Part shown: piece by piece, positions 12,201 to 25,104 of the stretch | How positions within the stretch are numbered: position 1 is the stretch's first letter | How the letters are laid out: each line of letters opens with the position of its first letter | From: Acanthaster planci | Taxonomy: Eukaryota; Echinodermata; Asteroidea; Valvatida; Acanthasteridae | Length of the DNA stretch: 64,000 nt | Assembly (NCBI RefSeq): GCF_001949145.1 | Contig: NW_019091361.1 | Location: 901,781 to 965,780, forward strand | Direction: 5' to 3' | Position numbers and translations under genes: made by a program | The notes under the pieces: generated by a model | Database searches by the model: none | What the model was told of the DNA's origin: nothing | What the model saw: only the letters and a program-made list of their open reading frames with translations

Positions 12201-15200
12201 AAGCTACTGGTAGACAACCCAAAGTCTTAAGCTCTAGTTTGATAGTTTGTGTGTATAGGCACACTGATCATGCTGATGGGGCTGACCTCAGGCATGCGAA
12301 TGAGTGATGTTTTTGAAAGACCTATGACGGGCTTCATTTTTGGCGTGTGCCGTTGGAATAGTGGACTGGTTCATTCTGAGGGCTTTATCTTTCCAATAAT
12401 CGATATGTAGGCACTGGCCCACCGTACACCGTGGTGTTTCGCATCAAGTACTACCCAACAAACCCGGAAGACCTGAAAGAAGAAATCACGAAGTACCAGC
12501 TGTTCTTGCAGCTCAAGAAGGATTTGTTGCACGGACGGCTGTCTTGTACCAGTGAAGATGCAGCCTTACTGGGATCCTACATTGTGCAATGTAAGAGAGA
12601 CGAGTCAACATTACAGTATGAACTCTATTGGGCATGTCAGGGAATACATGTACATGTGTCTTCCTGTGCAGTGTACATGTACTCCAGCAACCAGAATTTG
12701 GTGGCACAGTGCTCCTAGATGGGCGATATGCATGCATTGCACACTATTTCGACCAATGAAACATGAATTATCGAATGCACATGTGCGGCAGGCTTGAGAA
12801 CATGCATGTGTGTGCTATGTCACTGCAGTAATGGTATCTTCTTAAATCTGACCATAAGGGGCTGATCTGAATAACACCCCAGCAACAATACTCGGATACT
12901 CTACGTAGTTGCTACTAGAGAAATTGTGGGGCTGTGTGTGACACTGGTTAGTCCTAGTATTTCTGCTCCTTGGACTGTTAGAGTCATAATCCCCTGCAAT
13001 CATGACATTCTTGTATTGCAACTTCTTTTATGCAAGAAAAAAAAAATGCAAAATGAACTGAGTGAGCCATGTTGAACCATCTTGGGTTTGGTATGTTGGC
13101 ACTTGTTCCAAGTTTTTGATACCAGGTTTTTATACTCGTTTTGTCCCTTTTCACTCTATTCAAGTTTTATTAAAAAGACATCTCCTGCAGTCCGTTGAAA
13201 ATTAAACTGAACTGAAAAAAGTGTTCATGATGTTTTCATTCCAAATATAAGCCAGTGAATCAAACCAGCGCCTTTGATAGATTGTACAGTGTGAACTATC
13301 TCATGTTTCAGAACCACCAAAGCGATTCTTATATTAAAATATTGTACAGCTTGCAAATATAATTTTGTATAAACCATCTGTTTAGGGGAGGAAGGTAGGG
13401 GACGTACGTGTACATGTGGGGAGGGGAAGGGAATCGAGGAGAAACCAAGTAAACTTTCTCTGTCTGTCTCTGAATCGGCAGCCAACCTGAGAGACTATGA
13501 CCCAGAGGAACACCCACCGGGCTATGCATCAGGGTTTCAGATTGTCCCCAAGCAGACGGTGAAAGTGGAGGAACGAATCGAGGAGCTGCATGAGAAGCAC
13601 ACTAGGTGAAGCTTCATTGTGTCTGTGTACCGGCTGCTTGCAGTGTGTGTAGACTGTAGATGTGTATGAACGCGAAGTTTTGTTCTGAAGGGTGAGGACT
13701 AGAAGAGGCATTTTCATCCGTGTTTTATGGCTTTAAGCGATGTCTCCTCTCCCTCTGAGCAAAACTGTGGATGTTGGTCTTTGTTTATCGTGATCTTTGG
13801 TCAGGGGAAGGTGAAAATGGAAATGTTTGTGTTAAACAACTGTCCAGTCATTTTTCATTCGTAAAAGAATGCTCCCCCGAAGAATGATGTCGTACGCGTG
13901 TTATGTGTACCTTTTCTCACATGATTGACTCCTACAACAAACAAAAAGCCAAAGAGCCAATATGTCGGGGGAGAGGGTTATCCAGTGGAGCCCTGACTGG
14001 ATATGCCACTGATGTCACTATTTTTAATGAGTTGTCTTTACCAACTCCCCAAGCAGTATTATGTGTTTTGACAAATATTAACACAATTCGCGATGAATTC
14101 CTTGTGCAGAGGACTGAAGCCCAGCGACGCAGAGTTTGCCTTCATTAAGAAAGCATTCAGCCTTGAAACATACGGGATTGATCCTCATCCTGTGCGGGTA
14201 AGTTCATCATGAAATGTTTGCATAAACAGGCAGCAACCAAAGCAGTAACCACCATGTGCTTCTTATACTCTCTGCTACTTGTTTTCCTTCGAGAACAGCA
14301 TTAAGAGCACTTAGTGCTAGGATCAACTCATCGTGTCTTCACAGGTTAGTGTGTGACAAAGTGGTCAATTCAATCAATTATGGTGTCAGCACATACAGGT
14401 ACCTGACTAGAACCATTCTTTGATACAGTGTTTGAAAGACTATTTGTCCGAGTTGAAAAACCAAGCTCGGTTGAATTCAACATCATGTATTGCAAAAGTG
14501 ATGCTTAATTAGAAGCTGGTTAATCAGTTCATGTCATAACTTGGCATGTCATAACTTGACAAACTTTCTCCTTTTTGGCTAGGATATCTACGGCACTTCT
14601 CTGCACATTGGCATGAACCACACCGGTCTCTTGGTGTTCCGAGCTAACGCTGTGGTGGAAACATTCAAATGGGACGACATCAAGAAGTTCAGCTACGAGG
14701 GACGGACCTTCTTCATCCATGCTTTAATATCAGAGGTGAGATGGATTTACATAGATCGAATAGTACTTCTGTTATCGGTCTAAGGTGGTGACATTTTCTC
14801 CTGCACGCCGAGACTGGCAGCTGTCTTGTTCATGTTGGCACTGTGCTGCAGGTGTGCTGGCTAAGACAAAGTCTCATAGAATTAGGCTACATCTGGACTA
14901 TTTGGCGACAGTAGGCAATACTGTGTGTCGCTGCGGAAGCCATTGGCCAATCGATGGCTTTTAACATATTCCATAGGTATGCATGTAACATCTAACCGCA
15001 GCCGAGCATTATGGACACAGTCATTCAGGAGAGCTGGAGTAGCTAGATTTGGAGGGTGGAGCTTGTTTAGACGGCTTCCTATCCTATTCACATAATTGGA
15101 ACTGAATTATGTCAGGTTCACAAGTGAGAATGCATATACCTATACACTGTATGCAAAACTTTATACTTCATGAAAAAGTGGAGGTGATTTCGCCGAGCTG

Positions 15201-18200
15201 AACTGTATTCAACTTCTGCAAATTTTAGCTATGAATTTGGATTTGAAGTCCCAAATTTTACATTTAAATCTTCAAGTTGAGAATAAACTGACATTAATGC
15301 TAGACAGACTTGCCCGCCTAACTTTGCTGTAGAGAGTTATTAAGGTATGCTGACATAGGCATTTTTGAGTTTCATGAAACCAATGTCTGATATTTGTAAT
15401 GATGTATTTTCATGCAAATGAGTAAAATGAGCGAATTTTAGATAAACATAATAGCCAAACGTTGTCACAAAGTGGACATTTTAAGCCATTTCCCACTTAC
15501 TTTGTCTTCCATCGTTAAGCACAAGTTTTCTCAACAATATTGCTAAGGATTACAGCCAAACTGCGTAGTTATTTGCCATGGGGCTTGGATGGTAACCGAC
15601 CACTGGAACATTAAGAAAGAAACTGCCTTTGTGATTGCCTGCCCAAATGAATTAAGTGTGATTCCATGTTTGACTACAGAGACGAGTGAATCATGGCTTT
15701 AGGTTACCAACATCAGCAGCTACAAAACATCTCTGGAAGAGTGCTCTAGACCTCCAGGCTTTCTACAAGTAAGTTCCCACTTTGGAGATTGTGCACTCCT
15801 TTCTTTTCTTCTTAGTAATGCCCCTATATCTCATTAAAAGATTAAAATCTGGCAAAGTAGAAGGCTTTCTTGCATAAGAAGGGAACAAAGGACAACTTTC
15901 ACCTTTGCAGTAGTTTTAATGTCTCGGTGGTGTTCTAGAGGGAAAATAATTTCAATCACTCATGCGTTTTTTAATGACAACTGTCATGCTTGTAACTTAA
16001 AAGGCATATACATGAAACATTATCTGCAGTTTTTATGCAATCGCACCTTATTGTCTTGCAGTGTCGTTTTTTTTTTACCAAATTGACATAAAATGACCAA
16101 CAAAATGACAAAGAATGCATGTAGTGTGCAGCTGTAGATGATCTAATTCAGTCAAGATACAATTTTAGAGGGATTTAGGGGTTTTGTACTGTACATATCT
16201 TCTACTCTCTCTCTCCTCATGTACATGCATTTTGTTTGAGTTTGACTTCCTAAAATAGACATTGTATCGAAAAAAAAAGGACGTAAAATGAAGAGCCCTT
16301 TTCTCCCTCCAGGTGCCCAAAAGGTGTTTCAAGGATCTTCTCTGAGTCCCTTTATGCAATGCAGACTTCCACAGTTTTTGAGTGGATGCATAGGTGTTAA
16401 CAGTAGTCATGGGTCTGCTTGTTCTCATAAAAGGTCAATGTATCAAGTATCTCTATTGACTTTAATGCGTACAATGGTGGCGTACCCCGGAGACTTGAGC
16501 TTTGTCAGAAAATATGCCCAGCTTACCTGTACATCATGTACATTTCCTAAGCACCTGTCTTTATGCGCTATGTACATGTACCAGTACCAAACAGCATGTA
16601 CCGGTACATGTACATTGTACACATACATGTACATGTGCATTAAAGTGAAGTGGAAAGTGTAATGTGCACATACGAGTACATGTACCGGTACATGTATGGT
16701 GCATGTTAATTAATTGAATGGACTAGGGTGATTATGTCGTTGCATACAATGACAGGTGTTGCTTATGAACTTGGCATGCATGGCCTGTACCACTACCGGT
16801 ACATACACATAAAATATAATGTGCCATCAGGCCGTAACTCTGTCAGACATGCGTTAGCCCCTGTGTCTAGTCTTACTTGTATCTATATTTTTGTGAGTTT
16901 AATATCATGTCTTAGAATTGAGAGCATCACAGCATTGAATTGGGAGGCCTTCAACACATTGAGAAGAAAATGCCTTTTTATATGTGGAATGTAGAAGCAT
17001 CAAGCACTTGTATGTTCTGTGAATAGTATGCTCATATTTTGTAGAGTATTTGAACGAATACACATACATGTGTGCAGGCATGTGTACAGGGCATACAAAA
17101 AATCTGTTTGCTACATCCAATCTCACACAAACTTACAAGGCATTTGAAGTGCCGTTACCTTAAGTGTAGAGTTAAATTTTGTTTTGTAAATTTGTGTTGC
17201 TTGTTTCTTTGTTTTTTTTTATTGGTTGATATTTGCTTTTCCCTGAAAAATGTCTGATGTTGCACCAAACAAGTGTTGAGCTTACTGTACATGGGTCATT
17301 CCATGCAGTTGGAGCACAATTTGTGACCGGGTCCATTGTCGCGTGGGTTCCGTAAAAATGAACAGCTATTTCCCTGCATGGGGATTCCAAATAATACGTG
17401 TGCACATCTTGCAAGGCTGAATACAGAGGTGTGTGTTAGTTTTACAGAGTAAATGACCTACTCTACACTCTACGGGTCATGAAAGTTACATAAACATTCA
17501 TTTCACATGTATGTGAAATAAATGTTCATGTAATGCTGTGCCGTAAGATAAGATAAGAATAGAAGTCCTAAAGATCAAACAACCACAACGGCGTCACCGT
17601 TTAACACTAAACAGACGTTGTTTTTCGTGTTTTCTGTTCTGTTGTTAGCTCTACATTTTACACACATTTGTGAAAGTTTTGTTGACTGTTTTGTAGTCTG
17701 CCTAGTTCTTAAAATCATCACTGTACTGTTTCCATTCCTACCCTTAGTCCGGGCATCCAGCGTCGTAGATCATCAATACTAGGGTAACGTTAGGGATAAA
17801 GCAACTGTATACATTGCACGTACAGTGTACTGATCGCATGGCATAGCATGCATTTGTCTACCCAGTTTCTGCCTGTTTAAACTTACCCATTTTCCTTGTC
17901 CTTTTTCTTTCTTTGAGCTTTTCTTTTGAGCATTTGTTTTCATTCATTCAAAAGGTTTTTCTGCCCTGAATCCAGACGTAATTGCATTCCTTCATGTCCC
18001 CATGATGCATGTGTGACATTATTATTTCCTGTTTTGACCTGTTTCAAGACTAGACTTTTTTGGATACCTGAGAGATACAGCATGCATGGTTGTCAAAGGT
18101 TGTCATTGTTTATGTGTATTTGTCCTGGAGGGACTAAAATTGCACCTTTTTAGTAAACGGTCATTCTATTTATGAAAAAAAGTGCAGTCCAGTGTCCAAA

Positions 18201-21200
18201 AGACAAGGTACCATACATATGAATATTATGCAGAAGAGACAACAGATCTCGAAAATTTGAAGTCAAAATCACAACAGACACAAGACTTGTTCAATAATTT
18301 GTAGAGGCTCATACAAGGAAAGTTATGTTATTTTGTGGGTCGTATATATGGTCGCGTATAACGCTACATACATGTACATATACAAACATGCTTCATGTAG
18401 TCATGATGTTCACTTTTTTTTTACAAAGTTTGATTCAAATCAAAAGTATCTCAAGTTGACAGCAAGATGCACAGATGGAATGACAGACCACCCCCAGCTT
18501 ATGTATTTTGTATTTATGACGTACATTCAGATCTCCTTTGGCATGTATGGTAATTATTGCATGTCCTGCATGGGTTGAGCTGCTCTTCACAGTGAGAAAC
18601 TATCAGTAATGACATGTCATTCTTGGGGAAATGAAGTACGTACACACATATGTTTTGTTCACCTTGCAAATGATCTGTTTTCCTGATGACTGACAACACA
18701 TTACAGCAAGTATGTACTGGTACCGGGTAGATTTAGCTCTGGCATCTCAAGATGGTAGCTGAAATGATCTCAAAATGAACAGTTTTCAAAATGCGTCGAC
18801 CATTTGCCCAATTTCAAACACAGGACATTTTGTGCTTGAGTTAGAGCCAATCACATTAAGATCAGTTTAATACCGTATAAGCAAATGCCCTAAAAGATAA
18901 AGAAAACAACCAAAACCAGGATTTTTATCCTTGAAGGAGCATTATTCCTCTTGAAATCCTTGGCCCTTTGTTGAACCTGTGGTTCTCAAGGTAAAAAAAA
19001 AAGCTCCCTGGTTGAAAAACCCTATGTTTAGCTTCCCCTTACCGTTTTGCATGTGCAGTGTGTTGGACCCATAGATTCCAGCTGCATCAGTCACATTTAC
19101 ATTCATGTGCATGTACATCATCATTTTATTGTTCTGTTTTCCCTCCTTAGATTTAGGCGGTCCAGCGAAGTAACTACCCATACCTCTGGTGGCTTCTTCA
19201 GAGGCAGTCGATTCAGATTCAGGTCAGGAAAAAGAAGAAAAGATACACAAAACTAAGGCCATCCAAGCAAACTTTCAAGTTTTGTTCTATATCATTTTAT
19301 CAAGAATGGCTGATAATCAGTACTTCGTTCATTTACCACACTGTCATTTTCATTTCACACTGTGGCATAATAAGAATGTTGACTGGAACCATATTGCACT
19401 GGTATACCCGTGTACCATTTATTTTGCCCACACTGTGAGAGTATTTCACTACTACATGTACATGTGTTTTTGAAGGCTGATGTGGATTTTATGGGCTCCT
19501 AATGTAATATGCCATTAAAATGGCTAGAAGGTGCACTGTATGGATGTGATACAGTGATATATGTTGAAAATTAGCATACCGTGTGCATGAATCATTTAAA
19601 TTTAACACTTTCTTGGTCAAAGGGTAACAGAAATTGAAAACATTTATTTCACAGGAAGTATTAAAAATAACATTGAATACGTAACCATTTCAAAGATATC
19701 GTAAATTGAATATTTTCCCCTTTTATTGACCCCAAGATTAATAAAAAGATCCTGCGTTTCCCTGTCTGCAAAAAATCCCCTTCTGGGCGTTCGCGCTCCA
19801 AGGCTGATTGGATGACGTCATCGCCAGAACACTGACATGCACAGTGTACATAGTGCACAGTACATGGCAGTATCGCACGCTTGCAGTAGACCACGTTGTT
19901 AGCTTGGCCCACAACCAAACACTGTCTCAGTTCAAGAAATACACGTTAGGACTGGGTCTTTTAATTTCTACCTTGAACTGAGACAGTGTTTACCTGTGAG
20001 ACAAGCTACGTAAAACACAACATGGTCTATTGCAAGCTTGCGATACTGCATGTACTGTGTGATATATACTGTACATGTACACTGTACATGGAAGCGTTCT
20101 GGCGATGACGTCATCCAATCAGCCTGGGAGCGCGAACAGCCAAAAGGGGATTTTTTGTGGGAAGGGAAACTCAGGATCTTTTAAGTCATTTTTGGGTCAC
20201 AATTAATGAGGTAAACATTAAATTTATGATGTTTTTGTATGGTTACGTATTTATTGTTATTTTGAATACTTCACGTGAACTAAATGCGTCCAATTTCTGT
20301 TACCCTTTGAATTCCTGTATTGTAGTACTGTGATTATGTATAATGTCAAACCAGCATTTTATAACACTGCCTAAGTGTTAACATTTGAATACTGAGGTTT
20401 TAATAGTGAAGGAAGCTTTGAAACAAATCCTTGCATCTCTTATTCCAAGACATACAAAGTTAATTGATGTAAATAAGTATCACAACATATGAGTACATAC
20501 ATGTTTGAGATGACGTTCTTTGACAGATTGCGCACTGTACATGCTGGAGTAACACAGCCTATTTCTGTTGGCAATCTTGACATTTTTCAGTGGTCGCACA
20601 CAGCGAGAGGTTCGTGAGAAGAGTGCCAGTTTGAGTAGGGAGGAGCCAACGTTTGCTAGGTAAGATCACCTGCAGGTGCATTAGTTTCTTCAAATTGCAG
20701 ACTGTAAAGGTTCCAGGAAAATGTTTGTAGGAAAAGTAGAGCTACTGTACATGTAGGTGTTCTGATATCATGAGTTCACTAAATAGACCCCCCTCCCAAA
20801 AGCACATGCACAGACCCTTTGCCATCTTCAAATGAAGAAAAAAAATTTAATTTTATCTAACAATTTGTGTGTGTGTTTGAGGGGGGGTTTGGAATGGAAC
20901 ATTTTTTCAATATAAGGGCAAGTAACAAAGTTTCTCATCAAGGTTTTTTTAAAGAGGTACGAGTAAGGAAAAGGAAACCTTTACCCAATTGTAACCTTTA
21001 AACAAGAGGTGACAAGACGATCTTCCTAATTATCATGGAAAAAAGGGAACAGTTTTCCCATTTATGATAGAAAAATGGGCTTCCACGAGTCACTTTTTGG
21101 CCGATTTAGAAACACTCATTATGCCGGTGACCCCATGGGGAGATCCGGCTGTAAACACGGTACATCTTCACATGCGAGTCTCGTGGTAAAGGCTTGCTCA

Positions 21201-22958
21201 AAATGCAAGGTTCCTGCGTGGTTCTTGTCCACTGCATTGATTGTTCCATATGTCAAGTTTAAGGGCATGATTTTGTTGTGTTTTTGTCATAAAATAAAAC
21301 ATGGCCTGGTCTTGTGTAGTTCAGACAGGAGTCTCGTATATTTGGAGGGAAGGGAAGATTTTTAACCTTCCCGGTTGTTGCAGATGAGTGATATACCAAG
21401 GATTGTGGGGGACTGCCTCAACAAATAACCAGTGTTTGCAAGAGCACTCGGAATTTAGAAAAGCGACGAATAAGCCTGGCCAACTGCTTGTATTGTGTTG
21501 CAGCTGCCTACTCTAATAAGTTTTTTTATTTTTGATTTGTTGCATATTTAGCCCAAACGTAAAAAACTTGGAAGCAGGGAAAAAACAGATATTGGCAAAG
21601 GTGACAGTGTACATGTACATACATTTACACGTACTTTAAAGTGTGATTAATCTTTTCTCAGGAGTCCACCTCTGATCAGACCTCGCAGGGCACAGTCCTT
21701 CAAGGATACAGCATTACATCCACCCAGTGACATCACATTTGATGGTCAGTTCAGTTTTACTCGCAACTAATTGGGGCCACTTGGAGAATCTTAGATGGGG
21801 ACACAGGCTAGAGTTGGGAGATAAAGTGATCGTTCATTGTTGCCCGGAATGTACTGTTTGAGGGTTGGAGAGACGTGGGGTCAATATAGTGAATTGCTCT
21901 ATGTTCTGATTTTTGGTTTTGGATTTTTTAGTGTCTCTCAAGTTCACATGGAAGAATTATCGCACACAGCTAGAGATTCCCTTTAACACACTATTTAGAA
22001 CTATTTCACATTGGGTAGGTAGATGTATATGTACCAAGGCACAGTTCTTTCTCAGATCTCATCACTGAATCAAGGACAGAGGTTGGAAATATCACTCTGC
22101 AGCGGTGATAAACCTTGAAAAAAAACGGGAGAGCTTGTAGAATTTGAAAAAGAGTACCGAAGTGAATACGTCACGTGCACAATTAGTGTGTAAAAGGCAT
22201 TATTGTGAGAACCAGCGCGTGAACCAACACCCGCGCGTATTCCATTCATTTGCACTGTACTTTCTGGTTCACAGTGACGTCACACTTCGGTACTCTGTAC
22301 AATACATGTATTAAGAAATGGCTGAGCCACTGCACCGACCTGAATGCCAGAGGTTGATTTCCCGTTCTCCCCATCTGCAGGTTTTCCCCAGCTCTCTGGG
22401 TCTGATCATTCCACCCCCATCAAGGTTACGGAACCATTCATGACCTACGCCCCTGCCCCTCCCGACAGCACCGACGATTCGGACATGCATGCTGACATCG
22501 AGGACGCCATTGATAATGTCACGCCGATCATCGAAGAGGAGCCCATTGAGCTGCCAATTGAAGAGGAGACAGAGGAGGCCGTCCTGAGCAGTGAACAGGC
22601 ATGGCCGGATCCAGACCTGCCCAGCAATCACGTGGAAGAGGTGCAGGAAGCTCCCATGCCGGAACCAAAAGAACCTCGGCAGTCCGGAGCCTGGACAGTT
22701 GTCAAGGTCACCCTCATGTGCACAGTCCTTGTTCTCGTCATAACAGCCACTATGCTGGTCATCCTGTACGAAACTGATCACATCCCAACCCTGGATCCCC
22801 TCCGACGTGACCAGTCTGTCAGAGACTTCTGGGAGGCCTACTACGTCCCCGTCCGTGCCTGGATAGAAGGTGGGCTAGAACAGATCGGACTGGCTTACCA
22901 CCAGCTGCCATCGATTCAAGAGCTGAAGGGTCGCGTCGGTATCAATACAGACACTTGA
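6288..22958 (+). CDS. FRMD3: FERM domain-containing protein of the FRMD3/FRMD5 type, complete, twelve coding exons
   Basis: Cortical membrane-cytoskeleton scaffold; the FERM domain binds membrane proteins and lipids. Exons: 6288-6359, 11148-11252, 11528-11570, 12411-12590, 13482-13605, 14110-14197, 14583-14735, 15680-15768, 19151-19222, 20591-20659, 21662-21744, 22381-22958. The phases agree and the CDS is 1656 nt (551 aa). The start [14 protein letters not shown] enters the FERM F1 lobe directly. FERM hallmarks follow: [54 protein letters not shown]-type (here [11 protein letters not shown]) and [14 protein letters not shown]. Exons 19151-20659 give the FERM-adjacent segment ([17 protein letters not shown]). 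The last exon encodes an acidic stretch, one membrane helix (about residues 465-488) and [13 protein letters not shown], matching the C-terminus shared by vertebrate FRMD3 and FRMD5. An invertebrate may have one gene for both; the FRMD3 symbol rests mainly on its IDNK neighbour. Confidence 0.93.
7971..8126 (+). mobile_element. MITE family C, partial copy
   Basis: From CAAACTATTACTATTTG through CACTCTTGGAAATTA, TCAGATGTGACAGGGACATG and a terminal GGACCC...GGAATTATCC, this stretch matches the right half of the element at 53574-53826 in the same orientation. The left half is missing or too diverged to see. Non-coding; within FRMD intron 1. Confidence 0.7.
9375..9475. repeat. Cluster of TACATGTAC / ACCGGTA palindromes
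   Basis: Dense run of self-complementary words (GTACATGTACATG, GTACCGGTAC, TTGTACATGTG) in FRMD intron 1. It is one of many such clusters in the window. Confidence 0.7.
10680..10752. repeat. Cluster of TACATGTAC palindromes
   Basis: Repeated ACATGTAC words with short spacers in FRMD intron 1, giving several overlapping perfect palindromes. Confidence 0.65.
15769..19150 (+). other. FRMD intron before the FERM-adjacent exon
   Basis: A 3.4-kb intron. It contains a TACATGTAC/ACCGGTA cluster at about 16555-16700. Open frames here are short, rich in Cys/His/Tyr from the ACATGTAC words, and not credible as genes. Confidence 0.65.
16555..16700. repeat. Cluster of TACATGTAC / TACCGGTACATGTA palindromes
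   Basis: Several copies of TACATGTAC and two of TACCGGTACATGTA within about 150 bases in an FRMD intron. Confidence 0.7.
19621..20306. mobile_element. Foldback MITE, family A, long copy (near-complete inverted repeat)
   Basis: The element begins AGGGTAACAGAAATTG and ends CAATTTCTGTTACCCT. The left arm (about 19621-19936) reads as the reverse complement of the right arm (about 19970-20306) almost throughout. Matching blocks include TACGTAACCATTT/ATGGTTACGTA, GATTGGATGACGTCATCGCC/GGCGATGACGTCATCCAATC and AAACACTGTCTCAGTTCAAG/CTTGAACTGAGACAGTGTTT, leaving a loop of about 30 bases. Outer flanks are TCAA and TTGA, which may be part of the inverted repeat. It lies inside the FRMD intron 19223-20590, so the pre-mRNA could form a hairpin of over 300 bp. 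A shorter relative is at 50755-51076. No transposase frame is present. Confidence 0.9.
22151..22296. mobile_element. MITE family D, complete copy
   Basis: Terminal inverted repeats AGAGTACCGAAGTG...ACGTCAC on the left and GTGACGTCACACTTCGGTACTCT on the right bound a 146-bp non-coding element with GC-rich internal words (CCAGCGCGTGAACCAACACC). It sits in the last FRMD intron, only about 85 bp before the final exon. A related, more decayed copy lies in the opposite orientation at 57145-57270. Confidence 0.85.
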
Positions 22959-23239
22959 TCACTGACCAGTTCAGGATAGGCTGCTGAAAAAGACACAACT
23001 TGTATGGAAACGTCAACCTCTCCATTCACAGTAAGTCACTGTATTGACAAAGATCTCACTTCAGCACATAAGAAGATTGAAACGTCTTGAAAATGGATTA
23101 TATCCCTATTCAGGTAATGTTTGCAAATGCGTGCATGGTAGGTGTTTGAATAAGGTTTTAGAACAGTCCCGAAATGACTGAGAGTTTTTAAGTGGTAGCA
23201 CTCATTCAGAGTGTTATAAAATCAGTGAGACAAATTTCC

Positions 23240-23603
23240 AATAAAAATATAAACATTCTGTATAGAGTACTTTACCTGTAAGTTATGAAAATGATTATGA
23301 AGAAGTCCTCGATGCTGAACTACATGTAGATGGAACTTCACCTGTTTTCTCCTGCCAAACTTCAGGTTTGTGCTAGTATTCAATTTATCTTGATTGCATA
23401 ATAAAATTGGAGACCTCGTTGAATTGCTTGAATCATGAATAACTAATTGTAGAAAGTGTGATGTGCTCCATGTAGCTCTGCGTAAGAGGCCTGAATGAGA
23501 TGATGTTTCAACTTTCAAGGATATTTGCTCATTTTTCCAGGGAGTAATGATGACTGTACAGCTCTTTGATGCTCTAGATTAGGAAGTCGTGGTAGTGAAT
23601 AAA
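23240..23603 (+). terminator. Candidate FRMD polyadenylation signals
   Basis: AATAAA occurs at 23240-23245 and again at 23598-23603 (within GTGAATAAACACTG), about 280 and 640 bases after the FRMD stop codon. The second is followed by a T-rich stretch (TCCTTTTTTTGTC). Which one is used cannot be told from sequence. Confidence 0.5.
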
Positions 23604-23649
23604 CACTGATTGTTTACGATTATCCTTTTTTTGTCTTTTACAAAATGCG

Positions 23650-24980
23650 GTGAGACTTTTGATTGCCGTTCAAGTGCAGTGGTTCAGACCGTGATGGGAC
23701 TGGCTAACGTCCACCTTCTGAAAACGGGAAACTGACAGAAAGCTTTTAACTCTCCATTCACCACAGTGATGAATTCTGTTATTTTCAGAATTCTATGATT
23801 GTGAAAAATTAGTCAGCCAGATTAATTGGCAGGTTTAAACAAGTGTTTCAGAGTTCAATCCATTTGTGTATGTGTATCATTACAGTATACCTGCTCTTCC
23901 CTAGTATGATGAACTTTTAGAAGAAATTTGGAACACAAACAAAAAAGTAACATGAAAACAGCAAAAAAGGAGGCTGTTTCAGTTAAACTATTATTGCAGA
24001 AGTTTAGCGTTCAACACCTGGATATCCACGTTGATCCAGCGTAAATTGGTACATGTAGTTTTCCACTACCAAGTTCAGTGACATTCATCCCAAATACCGG
24101 TAGTACCTACTCATCTGACAATCAGAATTTGGTTGTGATTGTAAAACTCCTACAAAGCTTTACAGTAATCTCTTTGTAGGGGATAAAATGCAAGGTTGAC
24201 CGAATCAGGGCAGGACATTGTCAGCTTCCTTGATTTCTAACTTTGTGTTTTAAGTGGATTATGCACCACACGTACATGTATATTGTCATATGTTACGCTT
24301 GCATGTATTTGACGAAGAAGCCAGCTATGGAACTGAACCCCCCCCTCCAAAAAAAAGAGACTCGTCCATCAACACTTCCTTGCATAAATTGTGTCAAATG
24401 TCTGTTTTGGTGTGTAAAATTTGTGTTCAGAAGAGCTAGGGGTTAAGATGAGATATCATATGTCGGTATGTGCCATTGACCAACAACATACATACATGCA
24501 CACGAACAAAATGTGTCAAATTGCTGTTTTTCCCATGTTGGACTGAGGGCCTGACACCAGTTTTTAGAAACAAGGTTACCGCCCATGTACAGAGCACAGT
24601 GTACATGTATGTATAATGTTTATGTGTAGGATGCCCAATTGTGAACATTCCCCGAATAAAGACAAACAAGCAACAAGAAAGCTGCCCAAGGAAAAGTAAA
24701 GTCCAATCTGCACTGACTAAAACTTCCAAACAGTGTAGCACATTTTTGGGAGGCACGGTAACCAGCATTGACTTGAATTCCACATAGATAGATGAGCCAT
24801 TGTAACTGCCAAAATGGCCCCATGGCCCATTATCTCTTCTTTTGTTTTCAGTTAGGGCAAGTTCAACAGTGTTGTCACTTCTAAACTTAGTTTCTGTACC
24901 CGGTGTATTTTGTATGAATGATTTGTGCAGACTGAAATATAATAGAGTGCAATTTCAGCATGCTTGGAGGGAAAAATCGG
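23650..24980. other. Intergenic, no gene seen
   Basis: Unique-looking AT-rich DNA with scattered ACATGTA words and an A-rich/C-rich run near 24340-24358. Open frames are short and give no recognisable motif. Confidence 0.55.
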
Positions 24981-25104
24981 TTAACCCTAACCTTCCCCGA
25001 NNNNNNNNNNNNNNNNNNCCAGCCTCTGTGCACAAAGTCCCATATGGGTGTTTAACACTGTGTGAATGGGGAAGGTTAGGGCCAGCAACCCTTGGGAGGG
25101 TTAA
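24981..25104. mobile_element. piggyBac-like MITE, family E, copy interrupted by an assembly gap
   Basis: Bounded by TTAA at 24981-24984 and at 25101-25104. The left end reads TTAACCCTAACCTTCCCC. Internally GGGGAAGGTTAGGG (about 25069-25082) is its complement, and the right end is GGGAGGGTTAA. It shares GTGTGAATGGG and the ends with the copy at 37013-37236. TTAA target duplication with CCC/GGG termini is the signature of the piggyBac superfamily. The run of 18 N falls inside the element. Confidence 0.7.
25001..25018. other. Assembly gap (18 N)
   Basis: Eighteen undetermined bases inside a palindromic MITE, probably a sequencing or assembly failure at an inverted repeat. The true gap length is unknown. 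Confidence 0.95.
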
